A stretch of DNA of 64,000 nucleotides from Paenibacillus sp. SY21-1 (GCF_005222705.1 NZ_STGF01000010.1:1-64000), one strand, 5' to 3'; positions 8,753-17,942 are shown, numbered from the stretch's first letter. Program-made: numbers and translations. Notes: a model not told the origin generated them from the letters alone.

Positions 8753-10210
8753 TTATAGCTGCGGACGCAGTTTATGATGCTCGGTGTGCTGCTCAAACGC
8801 ATGCGCGGCGCGCAGCACCGTCGACTCGTCGAACGCTTTGCCGATAATTTGCAGCCCGATCGGCAGTCCGTCGGCCGTTCCGCAAGGAACGCTGATGGCA
8901 GGTACGCCTGCCAGGCTGACAGGTATCGTACAAATATCGTTTAAGTACATCGTAAGCGGATCTCCCACCTGCTCGCCCAGCTTGAAAGCAGGAGTCGGCG
9001 CCGTAGGTCCGATAATCAAATCATATTGCTTGAACACTTGATCGAAATCCTGTTTGATCAGCGTGCGCACTTTCTGGGCTTTCAAATAATAAGCATCATA
9101 ATAACCCGAGCTTAACGCATACGTACCAAGCATAATCCGCCGCTTCACTTCATCGCCAAAGCATTGGCTCCGGGATTTACGGTACAGGTCGATAAGATTG
9201 TCCGGATTATCGGCGCGAACGCCATAGCGCACCCCGTCAAAGCGGGCAAGATTGGAGGAAGCCTCAGAGGATGCCAGCAAATAGTAGGTCGCAATCGCAT
9301 ATTCGGTATGCGGCAGCGACACTTCCTCCCACTCGGCTCCGAGCGATTCATATACGCTAAGCGCCTGCATAACCGCTTCCTTGACGCGCGGATCGATGCC
9401 CTCTCCGAGATACTCGCGCGGTACGCCGATACGCAAGCCCTTCACATCGCCGGTCAAAGCCGCGGTGTAGTCGGGAATCTCCACATTCGCGGACGTCGAA
9501 TCGCTGTTGTCATAGCCGGCAATCGCTTGCAGCACGTAAGCGGAATCCTCGACGTTTTTGGTAAGCGGACCGATTTGATCGAGCGATGACGCAAACGCAA
9601 CAAGACCGAAGCGAGAAACAAGGCCGTAGGTCGGTTTCAAGCCGACAATGCCGCAATAGGCTGCAGGCTGCCGAATAGATCCGCCTGTATCGGAGCCGAG
9701 CGAGAAATAGACCTGTCCGGCAGCGACGGAGGCGGCAGAACCGCCGCTCGAGCCGCCAGGCACGTGTTCCGTGTTCCACGGATTACGCGTTGGAAAATAG
9801 CTTGAATTTTCATTCGAACCGCCCATGGCGAACTCGTCCATGTTCAGCTTGCCGATCGTAACCGTTTGGGCTGATTTCAGCTTGCGGACAACCGTCGCAT
9901 CGTAAATCGGAGTGTAATTGCTCAGAAACTGGCTGGCGCAGGTCGTCAGCAGTCCTTCGGTAACGATATTGTCCTTAATGCCTGCGGGCAGGCCGAACAA
10001 CAAGCCCCGTTCCCCGCCTTCAGCCAGCTGCTTGTCCAGCGAATCAGCCTCGCGTCTGGCATTCTCTTCATTCAACGTGATAAAAGCCTTGAGTGCAGGC
10101 TCGGTTTCACCAATTCTCGCATAAGATGCGCTAACGAGCTCGGAAACGGAAAGCTCCTTTTGGTTAAGCTTGTTATGTACATCCTGCAGGCGCAAATCAA
10201 ACAGTGCCAA
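8753..10210 (-). CDS. gatA: Asp-tRNA(Asn)/Glu-tRNA(Gln) amidotransferase subunit A
   Basis: 485 residues. GatA is the glutaminase/amidase subunit, which releases ammonia from glutamine for transfer to the activated tRNA-bound residue. The amidase-signature Ser-cisSer-Lys triad is visible: Lys in GIKDNI (about residue 79), cis-Ser in [14 protein letters not shown], and the nucleophile in [12 protein letters not shown]. It starts at TTG 10210 with GGGAGG eight bases upstream, 37 bp after gatC. Confidence 0.97.
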   Translation of the reverse strand: MALFDLRLQDVHNKLNQKELSVSELVSASYARIGETEPALKAFITLNEENARREADSLDKQLAEGGERGLLFGLPAGIKDNIVTEGLLTTCASQFLSNYTPIYDATVVRKLKSAQTVTIGKLNMDEFAMGGSNENSSYFPTRNPWNTEHVPGGSSGGSAASVAAGQVYFSLGSDTGGSIRQPAAYCGIVGLKPTYGLVSRFGLVAFASSLDQIGPLTKNVEDSAYVLQAIAGYDNSDSTSANVEIPDYTAALTGDVKGLRIGVPREYLGEGIDPRVKEAVMQALSVYESLGAEWEEVSLPHTEYAIATYYLLASSEASSNLARFDGVRYGVRADNPDNLIDLYRKSRSQCFGDEVKRRIMLGTYALSSGYYDAYYLKAQKVRTLIKQDFDQVFKQYDLIIGPTAPTPAFKLGEQVGDPLTMYLNDICTIPVSLAGVPAISVPCGTADGLPIGLQIIGKAFDESTVLRAAHAFEQHTEHHKLRPQL

Positions 10211-10247
10211 CAGTAGTTCCTCCCTTCAAAATCAAACCCTTTAATCG

Positions 10248-10535
10248 TTATTCCAGTACAGCCGGCACTTTAAATTGGCCATCCTCTTCATCCGGCGCGT
10301 TAAGCAGCACCTTCTCGATCGGCAGCGAATCGCGCTGCTCGTCCGGACGCATAACATTGACGATAGGCAGGACATGGCTCGTCGCTTCCACATCATCGGT
10401 GTCCAGACCGTTCAGCTTCTCCGCATATTTCAAAATCGCGTTAAGCTGGCCTGTGAACTGCTCCTTCTCCGCATCCGACAGCTCCAGTCGCGCAAGCTTG
10501 GCCACATGCTCAACATCGTTGGACGTAATGCTCAT
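10248..10535 (-). CDS. gatC: Asp-tRNA(Asn)/Glu-tRNA(Gln) amidotransferase subunit C
   Basis: 95 residues, normal for GatC, the small belt subunit that wraps GatA and GatB. It has the typical start (MSITSNDVEHVAKLARLELS) and a C-terminal NVMRPDE segment. I chose ATG 10535 because AGAGGAAG lies just upstream; the reading frame is open for 29 more codons but without a ribosome site. First gene of gatCAB. Confidence 0.95.
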   Translation of the reverse strand: MSITSNDVEHVAKLARLELSDAEKEQFTGQLNAILKYAEKLNGLDTDDVEATSHVLPIVNVMRPDEQRDSLPIEKVLLNAPDEEDGQFKVPAVLE

Positions 10536-10592
10536 TGTGAAATCTTCCTCTCTTGACCAGATATTAGCCACAATCGTGCAACCATTCCCCCT

Positions 10593-10622
10593 ATTATACT
10601 TTACATACGGGAATAACATCAA
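10593..10622 (-). promoter_or_regulatory. promoter of gatCAB
   Basis: Minus-strand -35 TTGATG (10622-10617) and a perfect -10 TATAAT (10598-10593) with an 18-bp spacer. The -10 ends 57 bp upstream of the gatC start codon. Confidence 0.7.
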
Positions 10623-10706
10623 TGTTCACCTGCCATTGCGCTGCGGCTTGCAAGTCCCGCTTATACAAGCCGCAGGGGCACGCAAGCTTACTAGCCGGCG
10701 CGCACA

Positions 10707-10748
10707 AAAAATGCCCCGCAATCTGTCGCACTGACAGACGGGGGCATG
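10707..10748 (-). terminator. terminator of the 126-residue protein gene
   Basis: On the minus strand ATGCCCC(C) and GGGGCAT enclose a second stem, CTGTC/GACAG, followed by TTTTTTGTG. It lies about 30 bp after the stop of the gene at 10777. Confidence 0.85.
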
Positions 10749-10776
10749 GCCACTCATTTGTTGGAATAGTTGCTCG

Positions 10777-11157
10777 CTAAATCCAGGCCTTTAAATTGAC
10801 TTGTCGAATAAAGTCCGCGGGACTCATCGTCTCTTTCGGCGCACTTTCCTGCTCCGCCTCGGGAGAGTCGCCATTCATAATGCGTTTGAATAGCGCCTCA
10901 TTGTTCGTAGCCAGCGCAAAATCGATTAACGCTTCGCGTTCGATACGGTTAACCTCGTCCTGAATAAGCACCTCTTCCAGTTCGACATCCTCATCCGGTA
11001 CGAGAAAATTGCGATTTGCCGATGGCACACGCAAGACGTAATCAAATACATTATCTTGATTTCTGTCATAAGCTATAATGAATCCATAATCCCCAACTGG
11101 AAGGTTCTGTTCGAATTGGTCGGCCACTATGACGACCTTTGTGCCTAATTGTAGCAT
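10777..11157 (-). CDS. conserved hypothetical protein, cytosolic
   Basis: 126 residues, not recognised. It begins with a small beta-rich segment (LGTKVVIVADQFEQNLPVGDYGFIIAYDRN), which looks like an SH3/KOW-type barrel. A charged, mostly helical second half follows (EEVLIQDEVNRIEREALIDFALATNNEALF), then a flexible acidic C-terminus. There is no signal peptide or membrane helix. ATG 11157 follows CGGGAG at about ten bases; an upstream in-frame GTG at 11196 has no ribosome site. It is monocistronic, with its own terminator, between gatC and the sigY operon. The fold suggestion is inference only. Confidence 0.7.
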   Translation of the reverse strand: MLQLGTKVVIVADQFEQNLPVGDYGFIIAYDRNQDNVFDYVLRVPSANRNFLVPDEDVELEEVLIQDEVNRIEREALIDFALATNNEALFKRIMNGDSPEAEQESAPKETMSPADFIRQVNLKAWI

Positions 11158-11265
11158 CGTCTTCAACTCCCGTTTCTTCGCCGCTGATTCTATCACTACT
11201 ATTATCCTACTAAAAAATAGTAGCGGTGTCCAATCGAAGCGGAGGTTCGCAGGTTAAGCCGGCTT

Positions 11266-12111
11266 TTATTCCATTGTAATGCTTCTTCGCAGCACAGAAG
11301 CCGCACCCCTAATGGCAGCCAGGATGAGAATGATCGTTATGACGACTCCCCGACCGAAGGCCTCGCTGGCGACAATACCGGTAATAACGGCCTCATTAGC
11401 CAAAGCTCCAAGCCCTCCTGGCGTCCAGCCGGCAAGAACGGGAAACAACCCCGCCAGCAAAGACAGCATCACAGTGCAGACAAGCGACGCGAATGCCGCT
11501 GCAGCCGGGCTCTTCAGCAAGGAGCTGAATAGAATTGTTATCGTCGCTACAAAAGAAAGCCATAGTCCATAGACGAGCATACTGCTGAGCATATGAGCAA
11601 ACGGGACACGGTCAAACAGCAATACCGTATAGTACCAAGCCGCCAAATACCCGGCTGCAAGCGATGCCCAAGTTAGTACGAGCAGAGCAGTCCATTTGGA
11701 GCAAATATAGGCTAAACAAGAAATCGGCTTCACAAGAATAAGCGTCGCTGTTCCGCTCAGTCGCTCACCGGATACGGTTCCCATGCAGACAAGCACCAAT
11801 ATAAGAACTCCCAGCGTCCCGAACTGCTTTAGCGTCTGAGCCATCACCTCGGCAGCGGCGGGAGCAGGTATTTCAATAACCGTTCCTTTCGGCAGGCTGC
11901 CCGCCACCTCCAAGATGGCCGGCATATAATAAGTGGACACAGGCTGCATAATCCCGAGCAGCAGAAAAACCAGGGGAACCCATAGCAGTCTAAAGCTTCG
12001 TGCAAGCTCAAGCAGCTCCCTCTGAAACATGGCCCAATATCGAGCGAAGCTTGATGTTAGAGTTCCATGGGCCAATGAGGACGACTCGGAAAACGATAAT
12101 CGGCTGCTCAT
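11266..12111 (-). CDS. yxlG: ABC transporter permease, YxlG-like
   Basis: 281 residues with about six membrane helices and a large extracytoplasmic loop after helix 1, the layout of ABC-2/NosY-type permeases. The conserved GTVSGERLSGTATLILVKPIS segment before helix 3 is typical of these proteins. It is the last gene of the sigY operon and overlaps yxlF by an ATGA junction. In B. subtilis YxlF-YxlG form an ABC transporter of unknown substrate in the sigma-Y regulon; the name here rests on operon order. Confidence 0.8.
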   Translation of the reverse strand: MSSRLSFSESSSLAHGTLTSSFARYWAMFQRELLELARSFRLLWVPLVFLLLGIMQPVSTYYMPAILEVAGSLPKGTVIEIPAPAAAEVMAQTLKQFGTLGVLILVLVCMGTVSGERLSGTATLILVKPISCLAYICSKWTALLVLTWASLAAGYLAAWYYTVLLFDRVPFAHMLSSMLVYGLWLSFVATITILFSSLLKSPAAAAFASLVCTVMLSLLAGLFPVLAGWTPGGLGALANEAVITGIVASEAFGRGVVITIILILAAIRGAASVLRRSITME

Positions 12112-13061
12112 GCGGTCACCACCTGTATAAATAAATCCTCCAATGAGGTATAGCCGATCTCCAGCCTGCGCACTTTAACCTGTTCCCGCAGCAGCTCTTC
12201 AAGCAGAGCTTGCCTCGCCGCTTCAACATCAGAAACAGTAAAGCGTACGATACCTGTTTTCAGCTGAATTTCATGTTCATGCGCGGCTGCATGGACATCG
12301 CCGCTTGATTCGGACCGTATTTGCTCCATATAGGATGTTAGCCATCTCCTGGAATGCTCGTCCGGCTCAACCTGCAGCTCAATCGTCGGTTTGCGGTGAT
12401 CATTGCGAATTTGTTCAATGGCCCCCTGCAAGGCAATCTGTCCGCTGCGAATAATAATGACATCGTCGCAAAGCTCCTCTGCATCATGAAGCACATGGGT
12501 CGAGAACAAAACCGTCGTCTCGCGCTTCAACTCGCCAAGCAGCTCCAGCACTTCCCTGCGGCCAATCGGATCAAGCGCCGACACAGGCTCATCCATCAAA
12601 AGCAGTCTGGGCTGATGGATTAAAGCCTGAGCAAGACCCAGCCTCTGCTTCATCCCCCCGGAATAAGAACCAGTCCGTCTTGCGGCCGCGCCGGAGAGAC
12701 CAACCCGCTCCAGCAGCTCTTTCGCCTTCGCTCTTGAAGCAGCAGCAGTAAGTCCGCATAGCCTCCCCGCATATACGACATATTCAAAGCCCGTCATCCA
12801 CGGGTAAAAGGAAGGAGCTTGCGGCAAATAACCGATCCGTTCCCGAGGATCGCTGCCCTTGGACTCTCCGTGAAAAACCATCTGCCCTGCAGACGGCTTC
12901 AGCAATCCTGCTATCATCCGTATCGTCGTCGTTTTGCCCGCTCCATTGGGTCCGAGCAGAGCCACGCATCGACCTTCCTGTATCGTTAGATTGATATCCG
13001 AAACCGCATTAAAACCGCCAAATGACTTAGTCAGACCTTTTAGCTCAAGCAATGAATTCAT
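12108..13061 (-). CDS. yxlF: ABC transporter ATP-binding protein, YxlF-like
   Basis: 317 residues: ATPase domain (about 1-225) with Walker A GPNGAGKTT, signature YSGGMKQRLGLAQAL, Walker B LLLMDEPVSALD and the H-loop in STHVLHD. A C-terminal extension (about 225-317) ends with SLEDLFIQV, common in the CcmA/NatA/YxlF group. It pairs with the permease downstream. Its start overlaps the yxlE stop by ATGA. Confidence 0.87.
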   Translation of the reverse strand: MNSLLELKGLTKSFGGFNAVSDINLTIQEGRCVALLGPNGAGKTTTIRMIAGLLKPSAGQMVFHGESKGSDPRERIGYLPQAPSFYPWMTGFEYVVYAGRLCGLTAAASRAKAKELLERVGLSGAAARRTGSYSGGMKQRLGLAQALIHQPRLLLMDEPVSALDPIGRREVLELLGELKRETTVLFSTHVLHDAEELCDDVIIIRSGQIALQGAIEQIRNDHRKPTIELQVEPDEHSRRWLTSYMEQIRSESSGDVHAAAHEHEIQLKTGIVRFTVSDVEAARQALLEELLREQVKVRRLEIGYTSLEDLFIQVVTA

Positions 13062-13276
13062 TTTTCTTGCCTCCTCCCCCCAATAAAAAAGGCAATCGGC
13101 CCAATAAGGTTAACGAAAATAATGATGAGCACCCACAGCCATTTTGGACCGTTCGTTTGCTCCGCCTTGGCGCACATGCTCAAAGCAAGAATCATCAATA
13201 TCAGTTGAATGATGAGGATAGGCGCAAGAATTGGCAGCCAATGCGACAGCTGAGATAAGTCATGGAATGGCTTCAT
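13058..13276 (-). CDS. yxlE: PLDc_N-domain membrane protein, YxlE-like
   Basis: 72 residues with two membrane helices (about 11-33 and 43-63) and the GPKWLWVLIIIFVNLIGPIAFF signature of the PLDc_N family (the membrane part of cardiolipin synthases, here without any catalytic HKD motif). In B. subtilis, yxlC and yxlD products antagonise sigma-Y and yxlE lies in the same operon. It sits between yxlD and yxlF. Confidence 0.8.
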   Translation of the reverse strand: MKPFHDLSQLSHWLPILAPILIIQLILMILALSMCAKAEQTNGPKWLWVLIIIFVNLIGPIAFFIGGRRQEK

Positions 13277-13296
13277 GGTTTACTCCTCCCCTACCG

Positions 13297-13521
13297 TTAT
13301 TGTCGGTTTCCTTTCCCGCGACGACGCGAGAACCATCCGCTGCGTACAAAAACCAAATAAAAAACAAGCGGCATCGGAAATTGAATCAAACCCCAAATTC
13401 CCCATAACCAAGGCATACTGTCCCTTTTGCGGGCATCGATGAACAGCCACGTCGACTGCGCAATAAGCGTGGTAATAATGACGACCCATAACCAAAGCGG
13501 CAGAACCTTCAATTCCTCCAT
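13297..13521 (-). CDS. yxlD: small membrane protein, YxlD-like (sigma-Y control)
   Basis: 74 residues with two membrane helices (about 6-26 and 36-57) and a basic tail (RRRGKGNRQ). ATG 13521 follows GGAGGG at a good distance and overlaps the yxlC end by 13 bases; the frame is open further upstream but lies inside yxlC. In B. subtilis YxlD acts with YxlC to hold sigma-Y inactive. The assignment rests on size, topology and operon position more than on sequence motifs. Confidence 0.75.
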   Translation of the reverse strand: MEELKVLPLWLWVVIITTLIAQSTWLFIDARKRDSMPWLWGIWGLIQFPMPLVFYLVFVRSGWFSRRRGKGNRQ

Positions 13522-13847
13522 AGGCCAGCCCTCCTGCGGCCATAAGTCATCGTAACAACAGCTGCTCCTCCAAGCGCTATAGAGGCTTGCAATATGACGA
13601 ACCACAGCAAGCTGCGATCAATCATCCACAGCATGAACAGCAATATACAGCTGGCTACTAACCATAGCAGCAGCAAATCCATCCACAGTCTTTTCCTCAT
13701 CTCCTGCTTATGCCCTTCGACAAGCGCCTCCAGCTGCCGATAATCGGGCGTTTGCGGAGCATGTGCTTTATCCCACTCTGCAACGGCGTCCTTCAGCTGT
13801 TCATCGAACCAGCTTTGATCGTTTTTTTCCTCATCAGGCTTTGTCAT
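13509..13847 (-). CDS. yxlC: anti-sigma-Y factor, YxlC/DUF5345-like
   Basis: 112 residues: a charged cytoplasmic N-terminus (about 1-52) rich in Trp/Glu/Asp, then two membrane helices (about 56-75 and 81-100). That is the shape expected of a membrane anti-sigma factor, which binds the sigma factor through its N-terminus. It directly follows sigY and overlaps its end by 14 bases. B. subtilis YxlC is the main negative regulator of sigma-Y. Confidence 0.8.
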   Translation of the reverse strand: MTKPDEEKNDQSWFDEQLKDAVAEWDKAHAPQTPDYRQLEALVEGHKQEMRKRLWMDLLLLWLVASCILLFMLWMIDRSLLWFVILQASIALGGAAVVTMTYGRRRAGLWRN

Positions 13848-14367
13848 GCTCCGTCAACTCCTTCCGCAGTTGCTTTAACCCATTGTGAAGCCTGGACTTC
13901 ACTGTCCCAACCCGAATATTCAGCATCCCAGCGATCTCTTCCTGGCCGTAGCCGTAATAATATTTGAGCAGCACAGGAATCCGAATATCGCAGCTCAGCT
14001 TGCCCAGCGCCTCCAGCGCATCAGACCAGTCATCGCTGTGTTGCTGTATTTCAGCGCGATTCGCATGCAAAGCTTGCACCTGCTGCATCCAGGCCCGCTC
14101 GCGAGACCCGCGCCTGCCTTTGTCGATAACCAACCGTGTAGCAATGGCAATCAACCAGGTCGAAAACTTGGCTTTAAAATTAAAGGAAGCGATTTTTTCA
14201 ACGGCCTTCAGCATCGTTTCTTGTGTAATATCCTCCGCCTTCGTTCGGTCCATCGTCGCTTTCAGCACATACTGGTACAGAAATTTGTAATTGGCCTGAA
14301 GCAGTTCAGCGAGTGCCCGCGAGCTCCCTCCTATCGCTTTCCTGATTAGCTCCGTCTCATCATGCAC
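13834..14367 (-). CDS. sigY: ECF RNA polymerase sigma factor, sigma-Y-like
   Basis: 177 residues (B. subtilis SigY is 178). Region 2 (about 20-85) contains YQYVLKATMDRTKAEDITQE and FSTWLIAIATR. Region 4 (about 115-170) has YYYGYGQEEIAGMLNIRVGTVKSRLHNGLK, the helix-turn-helix that reads the -35 element. Start: GTG 14367 has GGAGGAGG eleven bases upstream. The GTG at 14388 seven codons earlier is part of that ribosome site and has none of its own. The gene is followed by the full yxlCDEFG set and preceded by a promoter matching sigma-Y's own motif. Confidence 0.9.
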   Translation of the reverse strand: MHDETELIRKAIGGSSRALAELLQANYKFLYQYVLKATMDRTKAEDITQETMLKAVEKIASFNFKAKFSTWLIAIATRLVIDKGRRGSRERAWMQQVQALHANRAEIQQHSDDWSDALEALGKLSCDIRIPVLLKYYYGYGQEEIAGMLNIRVGTVKSRLHNGLKQLRKELTEHDKA

Positions 14368-14411
14368 AAGGACGTATGCCTCCTCCACTGTGAGCTATAT
14401 GTAGTAGGTAT

Positions 14412-14437
14412 GACGTTTACCTTCAGTCATTCGTTCA
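14412..14437 (-). promoter_or_regulatory. ECF promoter of the sigY operon (autoregulatory)
   Basis: On the minus strand -35 TGAAC (14437-14433) and -10 CGTC (14415-14412) are separated by exactly 17 bp. This is the motif reported for the B. subtilis sigY promoter. It lies 45 bp upstream of the sigY start. Recognition by this sigma factor is inferred. Confidence 0.75.
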
Positions 14438-14563
14438 CAAGCCGACTGAATATTTTTTCGGAGATCCAAGCGTCATTCGCTGAAGCTGCTGACTCGCAGC
14501 CACGCCAGCATTCCGGTAGACATCAAGAGAGAGGATCGCATAATGAGATGCTTCCCCCTATTC

Positions 14564-14603
14564 CAAAAAAAACACCTGCAAAAGCCGAAGCCCTTTGCAG
14601 GTA
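14564..14603 (-). terminator. terminator after ydbT
   Basis: On the minus strand ACCTGCAAA pairs with TTTGCAGGT around GGGCTTCGGCT, followed by GTTTTTTTT. It starts about 16 bp past the ydbT stop and isolates the sigY promoter from upstream transcription. Confidence 0.9.
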
Positions 14604-14618
14604 CAATAAAAGCTATGG

Positions 14619-16166
14619 TCAACTCCCGCTGCGGCTATACCAGCGCCACACTCGCTCGACATCCTTCCGGTCAAGACTGTTGACACGATATTCCGAAGCG
14701 CTGCCAAGTACGTGGACGCTGAGCGACAACAGCCGCCTCCGCTCCTGACCGAGCGAACGTCTGATCCGCATGACCAGAATTTGCGGACGCCGCACCAAAT
14801 AGGTTCTTCTGCTTATTTTGCGTTCACGCAGCGTAAGCTGGCCCTCCTCCAGACAGACAGCAGAGGCACGAAAGCTGAAATACCCCCAAGCATACAGCAA
14901 AATCGGCAGCGCCAATGAAACCAGGGCTGATGTGCCAAGCCACCAAATTAGCCCTGAGCTAATGGCCAAAGCCACAAGCACATCAATTCGCACATAATAA
15001 ATAAGCGCGCGCCTTGGCGCAGGCTGCAGCTTATCTTCGGCAGGCAACGCGAAGCGAGGCAAAAAATCTTCAAGCAGCCTGCTCACATGCCGTCGTTTGA
15101 GAAACGGATGCAGAATAAGCTGCTCTTGCTTATCCGAAGAAATGACCTGCAGCTGAATTTCAGCGTAGCCAAGCGCTTGACGAAGCAAGCCCTCCTTGAC
15201 GATAACTGCCTGTACGTTGCCGACATCGAATACATATGCTTTTTTCTCCAGCAATCCGTAGGAAACGCTAATTTGCGTGCCGTCACGCTTGGCGAGAAAA
15301 CCGCTGTATTTAAGCACATAGACGATGAGCGACAGCAGCCAGGAGAAAGCAAGACCGAGCAGGGCGAGCAGGACAATCAGTCCCGCTACCGACAACAAAC
15401 TTGCAGAATCCTCAAGAATATCGCCAAAAAAATGATCGGGCAGCAGAAATTTCAGAAAATCGTCAGCAAACGAATACAAGCCTGCGATAAAGGCAACGCC
15501 GAGACCGATATTCATCGAAGTAACGGCAGCTTGAAGCAATTGAAGCGGGGTTAGACGAAATGCGGGACCGTTCCGGCCTGTTTCCTGCTTTAGTCTGGCA
15601 GCGGATGAGGCTGTTAACGGCTCCCCCTGATAACTGTCTGGCTGCGTAGCTGGCTGGATATCCGCTCCCTGCTCCATAACAGCGGCTGCCCGTGACTCCG
15701 CGGACATCACATTGTTTTTCTCCTCCGCATACTGTCTGAGCACTTGCTGGATACGACTTGCCTCCTTGAGCGACAAAGCTGGAAGAATGCCGTCCGCTTT
15801 CTTGCTCCCGCCAGGCGTTTCAATTTTTACTTGCGCGATATGAAGCAAGCGTTGAATAAGCGGCTGCTCAACATTGACCGAATGAATGCGGGCGTAATAA
15901 ATCGTCTTTTCATCGCGGAACAAGATGCCCTTGCGAATGATAATGCGGTCTTCTTCCAGCCAGAAGCCAAAACGCTTCCATTCCAGATAGCTCAGAAGCA
16001 GCACGATTAGAATGAAAGCTCCTCCCCCTGCAAACCAAATCCAGCTCTCCGTGTCCCAGGAGGAGCCGCGTACGAGAAAAATAAGAATGAGCGGAATAAA
16101 GCCTTTGATCGTGCTAAGCAGGCCAAACAGCAAATACAGGGGATGAAGCGAGCGGCGTTCATTCAT
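14619..16166 (-). CDS. ydbT: bacterial PH-domain membrane protein YdbT
   Basis: About 515 residues. Repeated units consist of paired membrane helices followed by a bPH_2 (DUF304) domain, the YdbT plan. Examples are the strings GFWLEEDRIIIRKG and ARIHSVNVEQPLIQRL in the first unit and ISVSYGLLEKKAYVFDVGNVQ in the second. A Gln/Ala-rich cytoplasmic linker lies near residues 160-210. In B. subtilis ydbST belongs to the sigma-W envelope-stress regulon and protects against the bacteriocin amylocyclicin. Start ATG 16166 overlaps the ydbS end by 8 bases; the frame is open ten codons upstream inside ydbS. Confidence 0.85.
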   Translation of the reverse strand: MNERRSLHPLYLLFGLLSTIKGFIPLILIFLVRGSSWDTESWIWFAGGGAFILIVLLLSYLEWKRFGFWLEEDRIIIRKGILFRDEKTIYYARIHSVNVEQPLIQRLLHIAQVKIETPGGSKKADGILPALSLKEASRIQQVLRQYAEEKNNVMSAESRAAAVMEQGADIQPATQPDSYQGEPLTASSAARLKQETGRNGPAFRLTPLQLLQAAVTSMNIGLGVAFIAGLYSFADDFLKFLLPDHFFGDILEDSASLLSVAGLIVLLALLGLAFSWLLSLIVYVLKYSGFLAKRDGTQISVSYGLLEKKAYVFDVGNVQAVIVKEGLLRQALGYAEIQLQVISSDKQEQLILHPFLKRRHVSRLLEDFLPRFALPAEDKLQPAPRRALIYYVRIDVLVALAISSGLIWWLGTSALVSLALPILLYAWGYFSFRASAVCLEEGQLTLRERKISRRTYLVRRPQILVMRIRRSLGQERRRLLSLSVHVLGSASEYRVNSLDRKDVERVWRWYSRSGS

Positions 16167-16638
16167 CCTGGTCGTCCACCTTCGCCAGCATGCCAATCCG
16201 ACGCTTTAGCCGCTCTGCGTCCGCAAGCTTCAGTCCGTTAATCCGATGGGTCGTTGCCGCGGTGACAATGGAAACAGCCGCCAGATCGTATTTGCGCATA
16301 AGCGGTCCGCTCTCAAGCTCCACATGCTGAACACGCACCATCGGCACCAGCACATTGCTTATAAACATAACGCCTTTTTTTATTTCCAGCTCATCCTCAA
16401 ACAGCTCGTAGCGAAAACGGGCGTATATCAGCCCCGGAATGAGCCATGTGAACAAAGTGAAGCTTACGACGAAAGCAGCTAACGCAACCCATGCCGGTAC
16501 AAACGTCCAGCTCCAGGCCCGAGCGCAAAAATAATAAACGGCAATGATTATCAAAAAGATGCCGTGCCAGCCTATTTCCGTAATTCGGTAAGCTGTCATA
16601 TAATCACGATGAAGTTTCTGTGTCAGTTCGCGGTTCAT
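16159..16638 (-). CDS. ydbS: bacterial PH-domain membrane protein YdbS
   Basis: 159 residues: two membrane helices (about 18-40 and 46-70) then one bPH_2 domain with YARFRYELFEDELEIKKG and VLVPMVRVQHVELE, characteristic of the YdbS/DUF304 family. It is the partner of ydbT, overlapping it by 8 bases, and lies 18 bp after the M24 peptidase gene. All three probably form one transcript. No clear sigma-W promoter was seen directly upstream. Confidence 0.88.
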   Translation of the reverse strand: MNRELTQKLHRDYMTAYRITEIGWHGIFLIIIAVYYFCARAWSWTFVPAWVALAAFVVSFTLFTWLIPGLIYARFRYELFEDELEIKKGVMFISNVLVPMVRVQHVELESGPLMRKYDLAAVSIVTAATTHRINGLKLADAERLKRRIGMLAKVDDQDE

Positions 16639-16656
16639 TCATTCTCCCCCTGTGCG

Positions 16657-17889
16657 CTAAGGCAATACAAACAGCTCTTCCTTCGTATACGTTATTGCCT
16701 TTGCGCCATGCTCCGTAATGAGGTAGCTGTTCTCAATGCCAACCACGCCAAGGCCGGGAAAGGTGAACTTCGGCTCAACCGCAATCGTCATGCCTGGCTC
16801 AAGCGGCATATCGAAGCCTCGCGCAAGCACGGGCCATTCATCAATTTCCAGTCCGATTCCATGTCCAAGGAATTTCGCCTGATCTGAGCCGTAACCCATG
16901 AAATGATCCGATAGCCCTGCCGCCGCGCATTGCGCAAGCGCATCCGCGTACAAACGGGAGCAGCTCGCGCCAGGAAGCATCGCGCTTTCCGCTGACCGAA
17001 GCACGGCAACCGACACCTCGTAAGCTTTTGCCAGCTGCTCAGGCAATTGACCGATGACCGCGGTTCGCGTCTGGTCTATAACATAGCCGTCGATACAGCA
17101 TCCGATGTCCAGCAATATCGGCTCATTGCGCTTGATCGCCGAGCGGCTGACGCTTTGCGGTGACGCAGCTCCCAGACCTAGACCGCCGGCAGGACCGTCG
17201 AAGTATGACGGCACAGCAGCCGCAGCGCCCGAAATCACCATGCCGGTCGCAATTTCCTGATTGTAGCCGCGCAGCCTCATGAGGCCGATATGTCCGCGGC
17301 GCCGCAGCTCGTATTCAACGCGCGCCATCCATTCCAGCTCGCTCACGCCCTCGCGCAGCTCAGGCAGCGCCGCATCAAGCGCTTCGGCGGCAGCCTGCGC
17401 CGCCTTGTCGATTCGCCCTAGCTCCCAGGCGGATTTGACCATGCGCAGCCGGCGGATATGAGCCGAGCCGTCCACAAGCCGGCCCGCAAACGCTTCGCTC
17501 ATCAGCTCCGACAGCTTTAGAAACGCTTGCGCAGGCAGCGTATCCAAATCGGCAATGACGAGCGCCTGCCCGGGAGAAGCGTTTAATTCCGGGTAATCTG
17601 AAACAAGCTTATGTCCGAATTGGCGAAAGCCGCCAAGCTCCGCTACCTTCAGGCCCGTTTCGCTCTTCGCTCGCGATACGCTGCGACGAACGTAGAAGGT
17701 CGCCTCGCCTTGCGCCGGAACGAGCAAGTAGCCGGTTTGCATCGAGCCGCAAAAATAATAAAGATTCACATTCTGGGTGATCAAGGCGGCGGTCTGCCCG
17801 TTTTGCTGCAAAATGAGCTGCAGCCGCGCCAGACGATTCCGAATAAGTTCGGCGGGAATGTCCTGTTCGATATTCATCCGTAAGCTCAT
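16657..17889 (-). CDS. M24 family metallopeptidase (aminopeptidase P / Xaa-Pro dipeptidase-like)
   Basis: 410 residues. An N-terminal creatinase-like domain (about 10-145) precedes a pita-bread M24 domain (about 150-405). The five metal ligands appear in order: Asp in LLDIGCC, Asp in VIDQTRT, His in GHGIGLEIDE, Glu in VEPKF and Glu in GIENSY. A cytosolic dimetal enzyme cleaving N-terminal X-Pro bonds is expected; exact specificity cannot be read. Start: TAGGAG is followed by TTG-ATG; I use ATG 17889. A later ATG in frame (MNIEQ) is the alternative. The neighbourhood (ydbST downstream, tad-like genes upstream) gives no clear functional link. Confidence 0.85.
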   Translation of the reverse strand: MSLRMNIEQDIPAELIRNRLARLQLILQQNGQTAALITQNVNLYYFCGSMQTGYLLVPAQGEATFYVRRSVSRAKSETGLKVAELGGFRQFGHKLVSDYPELNASPGQALVIADLDTLPAQAFLKLSELMSEAFAGRLVDGSAHIRRLRMVKSAWELGRIDKAAQAAAEALDAALPELREGVSELEWMARVEYELRRRGHIGLMRLRGYNQEIATGMVISGAAAAVPSYFDGPAGGLGLGAASPQSVSRSAIKRNEPILLDIGCCIDGYVIDQTRTAVIGQLPEQLAKAYEVSVAVLRSAESAMLPGASCSRLYADALAQCAAAGLSDHFMGYGSDQAKFLGHGIGLEIDEWPVLARGFDMPLEPGMTIAVEPKFTFPGLGVVGIENSYLITEHGAKAITYTKEELFVLP

Positions 17890-17942
17890 CAACTCCTATA
17901 TGAATTCATTCCCCCTTATTACACCAATTAATGAAATAGCCG

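Noticed and set aside
11209..11225. CTACTA/TAGTAG palindrome as terminator of the sigY operon
   Set aside because: Six-bp AT-rich stem without a following U-tract in the right direction; more likely part of the promoter region of the gene at 10777.
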